From NCBI RefSeq assembly GCF_900109605.1, contig NZ_FOAM01000001.1:124001-188000 (forward strand): 64,000 nucleotides of DNA, written 5' to 3'. Numbering within the stretch: position 1 is the first letter of the stretch; every line of letters starts with the position of its first letter. This document shows positions 1-8,074 of this stretch, in pieces. The notes under the pieces are model-generated. The model was not told where the DNA came from, ran no database searches, and was given only the letters and a program-made list of their open reading frames with translations. The translations under genes and the position numbers were made by a program. This DNA comes from Xaviernesmea oryzae. Lineage in GTDB: Bacteria; Pseudomonadota; Alphaproteobacteria; Rhizobiales; Rhizobiaceae.

Positions 1-579
1 CCCGGCCTGTCGCCGGAGCGGTTTCGGGAGCTGACGGAGGAGCCGCGCCGCTATGGGTTCCATGCGACGCTGAAGGCGCCCTTCGCCTTGAAGGACGGCA
101 CGAGCGAAGAGGCGCTGGTGCGAGCCTTCACGGACTTTGCCAAGGCACAGGCTCCCTTCGATATTCCCGAATTGACGCTTGCGCGCATCGGCAGCTTTTT
201 CGCGCTGGTCTCCGGTGAGCCCTGTGCTCCCTTGCAGGATTTCGGCGCTGCCGCCGTGCGCGCCTTCGAGCCGTTTCGCGCACCCTTGAGCGAGGCCGAT
301 ATCGCCAGACGCAAGCCGGACAGCTTGAGCGAGCGCCAGCGCCTCAACCTGATGGACTGGGGCTATCCCTATGTCTTCGAGGATTTCCGCTTCCACATGA
401 CACTGTCCGGCCGGGTTCCGGAGCACGAGCAGCCAGCCTTGCAGAAGGCGGCGGAAGAATGCTTTGCCGTATTCATCGGTAGGCCGTTGACAGTGACGAC
501 CGTTGGCCTCTTCGAGGAACCGGCGCGTGGCGCGCCTTTCCGGGCGCGTGCGCTTCTGCCGCTCACAGGCCTGCGCTGA
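1..579 (+). CDS. DUF1045 / 2H phosphoesterase-like protein, 5' end missing
   Basis: The reading frame is open from the first base of the window, so the N-terminus lies outside. The visible 192 residues contain two H-x-T motifs: one in RYGFHATLKAPF near the left edge and one in FRFHMTLSG about 110 residues later. This two-motif spacing is the signature of the 2H phosphoesterase superfamily, and the surrounding sequence matches the DUF1045 group, often found in phosphonate (phn) gene clusters. The two His-x-Thr motifs would form the active site on a cyclic or phosphodiester substrate; the real substrate is not known. It is followed after 12 bases by a convergent gene, so its phn context, if any, would be upstream of the window. 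Confidence 0.85.
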   Translation, partial: PGLSPERFRELTEEPRRYGFHATLKAPFALKDGTSEEALVRAFTDFAKAQAPFDIPELTLARIGSFFALVSGEPCAPLQDFGAAAVRAFEPFRAPLSEADIARRKPDSLSERQRLNLMDWGYPYVFEDFRFHMTLSGRVPEHEQPALQKAAEECFAVFIGRPLTVTTVGLFEEPARGAPFRARALLPLTGLR

Positions 580-591
580 TCCGCCTTTGTC

Positions 592-1575
592 TTACAAGGC
601 GCTGTCGAGAAAATACCATTGATCGAGATGGGCCCGGATGACCGGCTCGATCTCTGCGTTCAGCGCGGTGACATCGACCAGCAGCTGCGCCGCGTCGGCC
701 TTGCCGGTGCCAAGCGAGATCGCCGGCCGGATTGTCAGGGTGAACCGTGTGGGATCGATATCGTCGCGCACGGTCCAGACGGGGCAGATGCGCGCGCCGG
801 TCAGCCGCGCCAGCCGCGCCACCAGAGCGAGATTGCCATTAAGATGCGGCGGGCGGCCGAGGAAGGGGCCCCGGATCTTTCCATGAAGCCCCTCGTCGCA
901 GAAGATGATGACCTGGCCACCGGACTGCAGCCGCTTCAGGGCCGGGCGAACGGCGTTCAGCCCCGGTGGCAGAAGGTCGATGCCCGCACGTTGGCGCGTC
1001 TTCCGCGCGATCCAGTGGCGGGCCCGTGCGCGGGGCGGGGCATAGTTCAAGGCCGGGTGTAGACCGAGCCGGACGAGGGACGGCCAGATCAGCTCCCAGT
1101 TACCCAGATGCAAGCCCATCAGGATCAGCGGTCCCTGAGCCGCTGCGATCTGCGCATGCTCGCCGCCATCAACGGTCAGGCGGCGGGGATCGTGGGCCAC
1201 GCGGTGGACGACTGAAAATTCCGTCATCAGCCGGCCCTGGTTCTCCCAGTTGCGGTGCATCCGCGTTTCGCGCTCGAACGGGCTGGCCGAAGGCAGCAGC
1301 TTTTCGAGATTGCGCGTGAGACGTGCCACCGCCGTCTTGTGAAAACGCGGCAGGGAGAAACGGCCGAGCCAGGCGCCGAAGCCGGAGCAAGCGGAGACGG
1401 GAAGGGCGCGCATGGCATAGAACATGGCGAGGTCGAAACCGTCTTGAAGACTGTCTTCGATCCAGAAGCGTCTGGCCGCGCGCCGTTTGACGGCATCACG
1501 TGAGACGAGATCGCGGATCGGCACGGCCGCCGCTGGCCGCCAGATCCAGGCGCGCTTTTGAACGTCTCGCGCCAT
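592..1575 (-). CDS. LpxL/HtrB-like lysophospholipid acyltransferase family protein
   Basis: The 327-residue protein belongs to the bacterial lipid A biosynthesis acyltransferase (LpxL/HtrB) family. It shows the H-x4-E/D catalytic box as GLHLGNWELI at about residue 155, followed by the conserved FCDEG and GPFLG segments near residues 220-235. Such enzymes transfer an acyl chain from acyl-ACP or a lipid donor onto a membrane lipid at the inner face of the cytoplasmic membrane. The N-terminus is Arg/Trp rich and has a short hydrophobic stretch. It starts 7 bases after the stop of the cytochrome P450 gene on the same strand, so the two are very probably one transcript. The pairing with a P450 makes an ordinary lipid A role uncertain; acylation of a hydroxylated lipid is equally possible. 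Confidence 0.8.
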   Translation of the reverse strand: MARDVQKRAWIWRPAAAVPIRDLVSRDAVKRRAARRFWIEDSLQDGFDLAMFYAMRALPVSACSGFGAWLGRFSLPRFHKTAVARLTRNLEKLLPSASPFERETRMHRNWENQGRLMTEFSVVHRVAHDPRRLTVDGGEHAQIAAAQGPLILMGLHLGNWELIWPSLVRLGLHPALNYAPPRARARHWIARKTRQRAGIDLLPPGLNAVRPALKRLQSGGQVIIFCDEGLHGKIRGPFLGRPPHLNGNLALVARLARLTGARICPVWTVRDDIDPTRFTLTIRPAISLGTGKADAAQLLVDVTALNAEIEPVIRAHLDQWYFLDSAL

Positions 1576-1582
1576 CTCCGCC

Positions 1583-2992
1583 TCAGCGCCGGTGCAGCGT
1601 GACGGGAATGCCGCCGCGCGGGCGCAGCGTCAGGCGGCATTGTGGCTCCACCTTGTGCTCTTCCGCCAACCGCAGGCGAAAGCGCTGGGCGAGAATGGCC
1701 AGGCACAGCACGGCCTCGTTCAGGCCGAATTGCAGGCCGGGGCAGACGCGCGGGCCGCTGGCAAAGGGAATATAGGAATATGGGATCGGCTTCTGCCCGG
1801 GCAGAAAACGCTCCGGCTTGAAGAGATGCGCATCGGGAAAGAAAGCCTCGGTGCGGTGCAGCAGCCAGGGCACGATCAGGATCAGCGATGCGGGCTTGAC
1901 GTCGACCTCGCCAATCCGGTCTGCTTCACGTGCCTGGCGAGCGAGGAAGGGCACGGGCGGGTAAAGCCGAAGCGTCTCTTCGATCACCGCCTTGCACCAG
2001 ACGAGATCGTCCAGATCGTCGAAAGCCGGTGCCCGCCCGCCGCAGACGCGATCGATCTCTTCATGCAGGCGCTCTTCCACCCAGGGTGCGCGTGACAACA
2101 GATACCAGGCCCAGGTCAGCGTTGCCGCCGTGGTTTCGTGGCCGGCCATGAAGATGGTGGCGGCCTCGTTGCGCAGCGCCACCACGTCGAGCTTCAGTTC
2201 GGGCGAGCGCTGCTGACGGCGCACGAGAAGCTCGACCATGGAATCATGATCGCCGCGCCCGGCCAGATGGTCCTCGACCACCTTGTCGATGATCGTGTGG
2301 ATGCGCTTGACCGAGCGGCGCAGCTTCGGCGTGCGCAACACCGGCAAGCCTTCATCGAAGCCGAGGAAATAGCCGATATTGATGCTGTCGATCAGCGCCT
2401 GGTAGCTCTCGAAGCCTTCGCTGACGGCGTTGGCCGCATCCTCGCCGAGATCGCGGCCGAAGACGCTGCGGGCGATGATCTCGGCCGTCAGTCCCGCCAT
2501 TTCGAACAATGCATTGACGGTGGCGCCCTCGGCCAAGCTTTCCCAGCGGCGCACCATTTCGCCTGCCGTCTGCTCCATGATCTTGCCGAAGAAGGGCAGG
2601 CGGTTCTTATGGACGATGTCGTTGACCAGCGGGCGGCGCTGCTTCCAGGTCTCGCCATCGGAAATGAACAGGCCATCGCCCAGCAGGAATTCCAGCGCCC
2701 GGCGCATCTGCGGCGTCTTGCGCTCGAAATTCTCGTGCCGCTTGGCCACCACATAGCGGATCGCCTCTGGTGAATTGACGACCACCAGCTGGCGGCCGAA
2801 AAGCGTCATCGAGGAGACCTTGTCGCGGTAATCACCCTCGCGCCAGATCGACAGGAGGTCATGGCGCGCCTGGAGGATGAGCTTCAGAGGCCGCCCACCA
2901 CGGCCACGATAATAGTCCGAATGCGCCGGTTCGAAGCGCTGGCCGTCGCGCCGCTCCACGATGTCCGTCGATGGCTTCAGCCCGGCCAGCAT
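1583..2992 (-). CDS. Cytochrome P450
   Basis: All P450 hallmarks are visible: the I-helix oxygen-activation motif AGHETT (about residue 281), the K-helix ExxR as EETLR (about 338), a PERF-like FKPERF segment, and the heme-binding loop FASGPRVCPG with the cysteine ligand at about residue 415. The length (469 aa) is that of a stand-alone class needing separate reductase partners; none is nearby. The ATG at 2992 is preferred over an upstream TTG at 3052 because it is preceded by GGAGAGG. No signal peptide or membrane anchor is obvious. It is the first gene of a two-gene unit with the downstream lipid acyltransferase, so a lipophilic substrate such as a fatty acyl chain is a reasonable inference. 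The CYP family cannot be assigned by eye. Confidence 0.9.
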   Translation of the reverse strand: MLAGLKPSTDIVERRDGQRFEPAHSDYYRGRGGRPLKLILQARHDLLSIWREGDYRDKVSSMTLFGRQLVVVNSPEAIRYVVAKRHENFERKTPQMRRALEFLLGDGLFISDGETWKQRRPLVNDIVHKNRLPFFGKIMEQTAGEMVRRWESLAEGATVNALFEMAGLTAEIIARSVFGRDLGEDAANAVSEGFESYQALIDSINIGYFLGFDEGLPVLRTPKLRRSVKRIHTIIDKVVEDHLAGRGDHDSMVELLVRRQQRSPELKLDVVALRNEAATIFMAGHETTAATLTWAWYLLSRAPWVEERLHEEIDRVCGGRAPAFDDLDDLVWCKAVIEETLRLYPPVPFLARQAREADRIGEVDVKPASLILIVPWLLHRTEAFFPDAHLFKPERFLPGQKPIPYSYIPFASGPRVCPGLQFGLNEAVLCLAILAQRFRLRLAEEHKVEPQCRLTLRPRGGIPVTLHRR

Positions 2993-3108
2993 AGCCTCTC
3001 CTCGCGCCGTCCTGCCCGTTCGGGCGTCATCATCCTGCCCGGATAACAGCAAATGCCGGCAAGGCCAATGGGGCCCGCCGGCATCAGAGCTACGCGATCA
3101 GACTTACC

Positions 3109-4644
3109 TTATTCGATATCGAAGGAAACGCCTTGGGCGAGCGGCAGGGCCTTCGAATAGTTGATGGTGTTGGTGGCCCGGCGCATATAGGCCTTCCAGG
3201 CATCCGAGCCGGATTCGCGGCCGCCGCCGGTTTCCTTCTCGCCGCCGAAGGCGCCACCGATCTCGGCGCCCGACGTGCCGATATTGACATTGGCGATGCC
3301 GCAATCGGAGCCATCGGCGGCCAGGAAGCGCTCGGCTTCCTGCATGTTCAGCGTGAAGATCGAGGAGGAGAGGCCGGCAGCCACCGCATTGTGATCGGCA
3401 ATCGCGGCGTCAAAATCGCTATATTTCATCACATAGAGGATCGGCGCGAAGGTTTCTTCGAGCACCGGCCCGGTCTGGGCCGGCATTTCGACCAGCGCCG
3501 GCTTGACGTAATAGGCATCGGTCGCACCCGTTTCGACACGGGCGCCGCCGGTGACGCTGCCACCGGCAGCCTTTGCCTCTTCCAGCGCCTTCTGCATGGC
3601 ATCATAAGCCGGCTTGTCGATCAGTGGGCCGACCAGCGAGGAGGACGTGAGCGGATTGCCGACCGACACGCTCTCGTAAGCCTTCTTCAGGCGCGGCACG
3701 AGCTGATCGTAGACGCTTTCATGGACAAAGAGGCGGCGCAGCGTGGTGCAGCGTTGGCCGGCCGTGCCCATGGCGCCGAAGGCGATGGCGCGCAGCGCCA
3801 TGTCGAGATCGGCCGAGGGGCAGACGATGCCGCCATTGTTGCCGCCGAGTTCGAGAACCGCGCGGGCGAAGCGCTTGGCGAGCCGGGGCCCGACCTCGCG
3901 GCCCATGCGGGTGGAGCCGGTGGCCGAAACCAGCGGCACCTTCGGGTGATCGACCAGCACCTCGCCGATGTCCCGGCCGCCGATCAGCACCTGCGACAGG
4001 CCATCAGGCGCATCCGAGCCGAAGCGGGCGAGCGCGCGCTTCAGGATCGCCTGGCAGGCCAGCGCCGTCAGCGGGGTCTTTTCCGAAGGCTTCCAGACGA
4101 CGCTGTCGCCGGCGACCAGCGCCAGCGCCGCATTCCACGACCAGACGGCGACGGGAAAGTTGAAGGCGGAGATGATGCCGACCACGCCGAGGGGATGCCA
4201 GCTTTCCATCATCCGGTGGCCGGGGCGTTCGGTGGCGATCGTCAGGCCGTAGAGCTGGCGGGACAGGCCGACGGCGAAATCGCAGATGTCGATCATCTCC
4301 TGCACTTCGCCGAGGCCCTCGGACGGGATCTTGCCGGCCTCGATCGAGACCAGCCGGCCGAGATCGGCCTTGTGCGCGCGCAGCTCCTCGCCCAGCAGGC
4401 GAACGAGCTCGCCCCGGCGCGGGGCCGGCACCTGGCGCCAGGCGCGGAAGGCGGCATCGGCCGCGTCGATCTTAGCCTTGGCATCATCAGCGCTGTCGGT
4501 GGGCAGATGGGCGATCACCTCGCCTGTGACAGGCGTGCGCGAGGCCATGTCTCCGCCGGTAAAGGCGGCGCTGTCGACGCCGAGGGCGGCGAGGAGGGCG
4601 GCTGTTTCGCTCTTAAGGTCGAGCGGCTTTGTCGCGATGTTCAT
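3109..4644 (-). CDS. amaB: ALDH7-family L-aminoadipate-semialdehyde dehydrogenase
   Basis: This 511-residue NAD(P)-dependent aldehyde dehydrogenase carries the antiquitin-type signature ELGGNN (catalytic Glu, about residue 263) and GTAGQRCTTLRR with the nucleophilic Cys at about residue 298. ELGGNN rather than the usual ELGGK distinguishes ALDH7 enzymes, which oxidise 2-aminoadipate 6-semialdehyde to 2-aminoadipate in lysine degradation. A clean AAGGAG ribosome site precedes the ATG. The next gene upstream on the same strand is an HglS-type 2-oxoadipate enzyme, two steps further down the same pathway, which supports the substrate. A 333-bp gap with a repeat element separates them, so co-transcription is not certain. 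The symbol follows the Pseudomonas pathway and is by analogy. Confidence 0.85.
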   Translation of the reverse strand: MNIATKPLDLKSETAALLAALGVDSAAFTGGDMASRTPVTGEVIAHLPTDSADDAKAKIDAADAAFRAWRQVPAPRRGELVRLLGEELRAHKADLGRLVSIEAGKIPSEGLGEVQEMIDICDFAVGLSRQLYGLTIATERPGHRMMESWHPLGVVGIISAFNFPVAVWSWNAALALVAGDSVVWKPSEKTPLTALACQAILKRALARFGSDAPDGLSQVLIGGRDIGEVLVDHPKVPLVSATGSTRMGREVGPRLAKRFARAVLELGGNNGGIVCPSADLDMALRAIAFGAMGTAGQRCTTLRRLFVHESVYDQLVPRLKKAYESVSVGNPLTSSSLVGPLIDKPAYDAMQKALEEAKAAGGSVTGGARVETGATDAYYVKPALVEMPAQTGPVLEETFAPILYVMKYSDFDAAIADHNAVAAGLSSSIFTLNMQEAERFLAADGSDCGIANVNIGTSGAEIGGAFGGEKETGGGRESGSDAWKAYMRRATNTINYSKALPLAQGVSFDIE

Positions 4645-4977
4645 CGAGGTCTCCTTGAAGAGAGTAGGGCCGGCCCGAAAGTGGCATCGGCCTGAAGATC
4701 ATGGATCCGCCGGGATCAATCGGCCGGCGGAGAGTTCATCGGAAACGTGGCGGCAGTCTTCGTAGAGCGTAAGGACATCTCGCGAGTTCCCCCCTCACCC
4801 TGCCCTCTCCCCGAGGGGAGAGGAGGCTGGTGCCACAAGCGCCGGCTGCAGTTGGTGTCGAGCGGTGGCGACGCTGTCTCTTCTCCCCAGCGGGGGTCCG
4901 AAGGACGGGACGAGACCCGTGGCTCGTCCCCGGTCGGATGCCGGCAGGCATGGAGGGGGCCGAGCCAGTTTCCTACC
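4645..4977. other. Intergenic stretch holding a RIME-like repeat
   Basis: There is no supported gene in these 333 bases. Most of the stretch is a repeat element with palindromic arms (listed separately). The remainder at the amaB side contains only its ribosome binding site and, presumably, a promoter. Confidence 0.6.
4789..4959. repeat. RIME-like palindromic intergenic repeat element
   Basis: The element opens with CCCCCTCACCCTGCC and closes with GGCAGGCATGGAGGGGG, whose reverse complement is similar, giving imperfect terminal inverted repeats about 170 bases apart. Just inside the left end CCTCTCC-CCGA-GGGGAGAGG forms a perfect hairpin. A second GC-rich inverted segment lies at the right (GGGACGAG / CTCGTCCC). 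This architecture is typical of the non-coding mosaic intergenic repeats (RIMEs) of Rhizobiaceae. It lies between two genes of one pathway and would put strong RNA structure between hglS and amaB if they are co-transcribed. Confidence 0.65.
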
Positions 4978-6390
4978 TTACTCCGCAGCGCGGACGCCTG
5001 TGAGCGAGGCTATGCAAGCTTCAATCGAAGCCTGTTCGATCGCGGCATAATGGTCGAACTCGTTGAGCACGGAGGCGCCGAGATCGCGCTCGAACATCAC
5101 TTGGTTCGGGCTTGCCACGAAATCCTGGGCGGCATCGTCGCCGAGATTGGACTGGAAGATGCCTGCCGCACTGACCGGCAGGAAGTCTTCGTAGACGATC
5201 GGATCGGCAACGATATGGCCACTTGCGATCAGGCTTTCCAGATCGCCCGCAGCCTGTCCGCTTGCCCGGCCCTTGGCCGTCAGCCGATAGGTGAAATAGC
5301 CAAGGCCTGCCTTGCGGATCGCTTCCCAGTCATCGGGGAAATCCTGGAATGCCTGTCGGAGCGCCGCCTCGTATTCGCTGGCATTGGAGCCATCGGCGGC
5401 AGGGCGAACGATGGCGCGCGAGCGGTCGAGCAACTGGTCATAGAGCGCCCGGCCTTTGGGCGTCAGCGCTAGGCCACGCTGCTCGATCTCGCCGAAGCGA
5501 GCCGTATGGGAGCCAGGAACCCAGCTGCCGTCCTCGGCTTTGAAGGAGACTGGCTCGTCGAGCGCCTTGAACGAGGTCTGGCGCAGAAGGATCGGGCAGG
5601 CGCGGGTCGGCGGTCCCTCGACCACGGCCTTGGGCGCGATGCCGCGCTCGGGCATCAAGGCCTGGACGCGGTCGATATCAAGCGTGCGCGGCGTCAGATG
5701 GTTGATATGCGGACCCTTGAAGGAGACGACATCGGCAATCAGGCGATGGGCGTCATGCAGGCGCTTATAGAGCGATGCGCTGACGATCGCCTTGTCGTGC
5801 CAGCGGAAGGTTTCGAGCGCTTGCGCGACGAAGCGTTCGGCCTCTTCTTGCGTCAGCCCGCCCTCGCGCTCGGCCTTGTCGATCAGCGCCAGTGCGCCTG
5901 ACGTGAAGATGTTCCGGCGGGAAAGAACGGCCTCGGCCTCCGCACGCAAGGCGGGATCGGCAATCAGGTCGAGGCGCAGAAGCGAGGTGAAGACCCGGAA
6001 GGGATTGCGCTTCAGCGCCGCTTCGCCCACGGGCCGGAAAGCAGTGGAATGAACTGGCACGCCGGCCGTCGACAGGTCGTAATAGCCGACCGGCATCATG
6101 CCCATGACGGCGAAGAGCCGGCGCATGGTGGCGAGTTCTTCAGGCGTGCCCAGGCGGATGGCGCCGTGACGCTCCTCGGAGATGCGCTCCAGCGTGTCTG
6201 TCTCCGTCAGTTGGGCGGCGAGGTCCGGCTGGGCGGCCAGGGTCTCGGCATTGACGTCTGCCACCAGCGTCATCAGCGTGCCATAGGCCGGAACTTCTGT
6301 CTTGTACATGGTCGACATGGCGCGCGAGAAGGCGCTGCGGATCCAGTCGCTGGTTACGAAATCCTTCATGGTCGAGGCAGCATGCGTCAT
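4978..6390 (-). CDS. hglS: HglS-type 2-oxoadipate dioxygenase/decarboxylase (DUF1338)
   Basis: The 470-residue protein matches the DUF1338 family, Fe(II)-dependent enzymes that convert 2-oxoadipate to 2-hydroxyglutarate in lysine catabolism. Visible landmarks are HSTAFRP (first metal His and substrate-binding Arg), FKGPHINHLTPR (second His region) and HTARFGEIEQRG, which supplies the Glu ligand. The open frame extends upstream to 6522, but the ATG at 6390 is preceded by AAGGAGATAG and starts the conserved N-terminus, so the longer version is rejected. It is divergently arranged with a LysR regulator 238 bases away and lies upstream of an ALDH7 enzyme of the same pathway, which makes this a lysine/2-aminoadipate degradation locus. 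Confidence 0.88.
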   Translation of the reverse strand: MTHAASTMKDFVTSDWIRSAFSRAMSTMYKTEVPAYGTLMTLVADVNAETLAAQPDLAAQLTETDTLERISEERHGAIRLGTPEELATMRRLFAVMGMMPVGYYDLSTAGVPVHSTAFRPVGEAALKRNPFRVFTSLLRLDLIADPALRAEAEAVLSRRNIFTSGALALIDKAEREGGLTQEEAERFVAQALETFRWHDKAIVSASLYKRLHDAHRLIADVVSFKGPHINHLTPRTLDIDRVQALMPERGIAPKAVVEGPPTRACPILLRQTSFKALDEPVSFKAEDGSWVPGSHTARFGEIEQRGLALTPKGRALYDQLLDRSRAIVRPAADGSNASEYEAALRQAFQDFPDDWEAIRKAGLGYFTYRLTAKGRASGQAAGDLESLIASGHIVADPIVYEDFLPVSAAGIFQSNLGDDAAQDFVASPNQVMFERDLGASVLNEFDHYAAIEQASIEACIASLTGVRAAE

Positions 6391-6628
6391 GGCTATCTCC
6401 TTGTCTTCCGGACTGCCGCGCTGCGGCCGGTCCTGGATCAAGACCGATGCTTTTGCCAAAGCCGTCCCGCGAAGACGATTTGCGCAGCCTTTATCGTCGG
6501 GCACGATTTCGGCCGGGCGCATTCCGCGTTAAGAACAGTTTCGGTGCCGGTCATTCTGAAAGCGTATCATATGCCAGCAGAAATCGCACCGCTTGCAATG
6601 GATTCGACTATCGTCATGCGAGGATGGA

Positions 6629-7537
6629 ATGAAGTTGAGCCGCCGTCTGGTGCCTGATATCGCTAATTTACAGGCTTTCGAATGCGCGGCGCGCCATGGC
6701 AGCTTCACCCAGGCCGCCGCCGAGCTCAGCCTGACACAGAGCGCCGTCAGCCGCCAGATCAAGGATCTGGAAAATCAGATTGGCATGCTCCTGTTCCAGC
6801 GTGTGCGCCAGCGCGTCGTGCTGTCGGAGGCCGGCGCCAAGTTCCTGCCCGAGGTGCGTCGGCTGCTCAACCAGTCGGAAGCGCTGATGCTGCGCGCCAT
6901 GGGCTCGGCCCAGGCGGATGGGGCGCTGTCGCTCGCCACCCTGCCGACCTTCGGCAGCCGCTGGCTGACCCCGCGCCTGCCGGATTTCCTGGCGCATCAT
7001 CCCGGCGTGACGCTCAGCATCGCCTCGCGCTCTCAGCCCTTCGATTTTGCCGAAGAAAGCTTCGATCTGGCCATTCATTATGGCCAGCCGGTCTGGGCCC
7101 ATGCCAATTGCACCTATCTCTGCAGCGAGATCATCCTGCCGGTGGCCTCGCCCACCCGGCTTGCCCAGAGCCGCCCGGCAGCACCGGCGGATCTGGCGCA
7201 AGGCCCGCTTTTGCAGCTGACCACCCGGCCGAAGATCTGGGCCGAATGGCTGGAGGAGAACGGCGCTGCCGCCGACGGCGCCTATCGTGGCAATCGCTTC
7301 GACCAGTTCTCCATGGTCATCGAGGCGGCCGTGGCGGGTCTCGGCTTCGCGCTGGTGCCGCGCTATCTGATCGAACAGGAGTTGAAGAGCGGCGCGCTGG
7401 AAGTGGTTTTCGAGCGGCCGATGCGCACGGAGAATAATTATTACCTCGTCGTGCCCGAGGGCAAGGTCGAAAACGGGCCGACCACGGCCTTCTGCAGCTG
7501 GATCGCCACCCAGATCAGTGCCGCAGGCGGTGCGTGA
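6629..7537 (+). CDS. LysR-family transcriptional regulator (GcvA-like), probable lysine-catabolism regulator
   Basis: The 302-residue protein has a classic N-terminal winged HTH (LQAFECAARHGSFTQAAAELSLTQSAVSRQIKDLE) and a C-terminal LysR substrate-binding domain containing the AxxGLGFALVPR motif. Its resemblance to the GcvA subgroup comes from the SLATLPTFGSRWL and FDLAIHYG segments. The ATG at 6629, preceded by AGGATGGA, is chosen over 6593 because it begins the normal family N-terminus. It is transcribed divergently from hglS, the usual arrangement for a LysR protein controlling its neighbour. The inducer is probably an intermediate of lysine breakdown, which is inference. Confidence 0.85.
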   Translation: MKLSRRLVPDIANLQAFECAARHGSFTQAAAELSLTQSAVSRQIKDLENQIGMLLFQRVRQRVVLSEAGAKFLPEVRRLLNQSEALMLRAMGSAQADGALSLATLPTFGSRWLTPRLPDFLAHHPGVTLSIASRSQPFDFAEESFDLAIHYGQPVWAHANCTYLCSEIILPVASPTRLAQSRPAAPADLAQGPLLQLTTRPKIWAEWLEENGAAADGAYRGNRFDQFSMVIEAAVAGLGFALVPRYLIEQELKSGALEVVFERPMRTENNYYLVVPEGKVENGPTTAFCSWIATQISAAGGA

Positions 7538-8074
7538 AAAAATCGGGCCAAACACCTGCCACGCCGCTCTTTTCGCCTGCAAATGCAAAGCCTGCCATAA
7601 AGGCGCCGTGACCGCCTGTCATCGAGCGCGAGACGATCCAACCCGCTTTCTGGAGAGCTGTCGTGCTCCATCACCATAAGGATTGCCACATTCAAGCGGA
7701 TATCCGATGCTTCAATGCTTTATAGCATTGAAATCGCTCACTAATTTTATGGGAGAGACCCTTCCGGTTTTCGACATTATGAAGTAGAACAACATCGACC
7801 TTCGCTTGATTACGAAATCCTGCCCCCTATCTGCGCCGCATGTCTGCCATCGTGTTGACAGTGTAGACGGGATCCGAAGCCTGCGAAGCCATGATGGTTT
7901 CGCGGATGGAGGCCAGCCTGCATGAAGCAGCTGGTGGCCTGCCTCGGCCTCTCGTCGCGTCGGACCGACTGAAGGCCTAAGGCCCAAGCCGGACTCCGCC
8001 GCAGGCAGGGCATGACGTTTTCCCGGCTTTGCCGGTACCGCCAACCTTTCGTTTGGACGCTAGAACCCGCACCC
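7538..8074. other. Long leader region upstream of ndvB
   Basis: There is no supported gene in these 537 bases; the short open frames have no ribosome sites and no family resemblance. Around 7690-7820 the sequence is clearly more AT-rich than its surroundings and includes a perfect inverted repeat (7711-7732), so it probably holds the ndvB promoter, leaving a 5' leader of 250 bases or more. Confidence 0.5.
7711..7732. promoter_or_regulatory. Perfect inverted repeat TTCAATGC-N6-GCATTGAA
   Basis: Eight-base arms flank the AT-only spacer TTTATA. The repeat has no U-tract on either side, so it looks more like an operator than a terminator. It lies in the AT-rich part of the gap between the LysR gene and ndvB. 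The binding protein is unknown. Confidence 0.35.

Noticed and set aside
3133-4695. Plus-strand open frame of 520 codons opposite the aldehyde dehydrogenase
   Set aside because: Antisense of a well-supported ALDH7 gene; composition (His/Arg/Gly) is typical of shadow frames.
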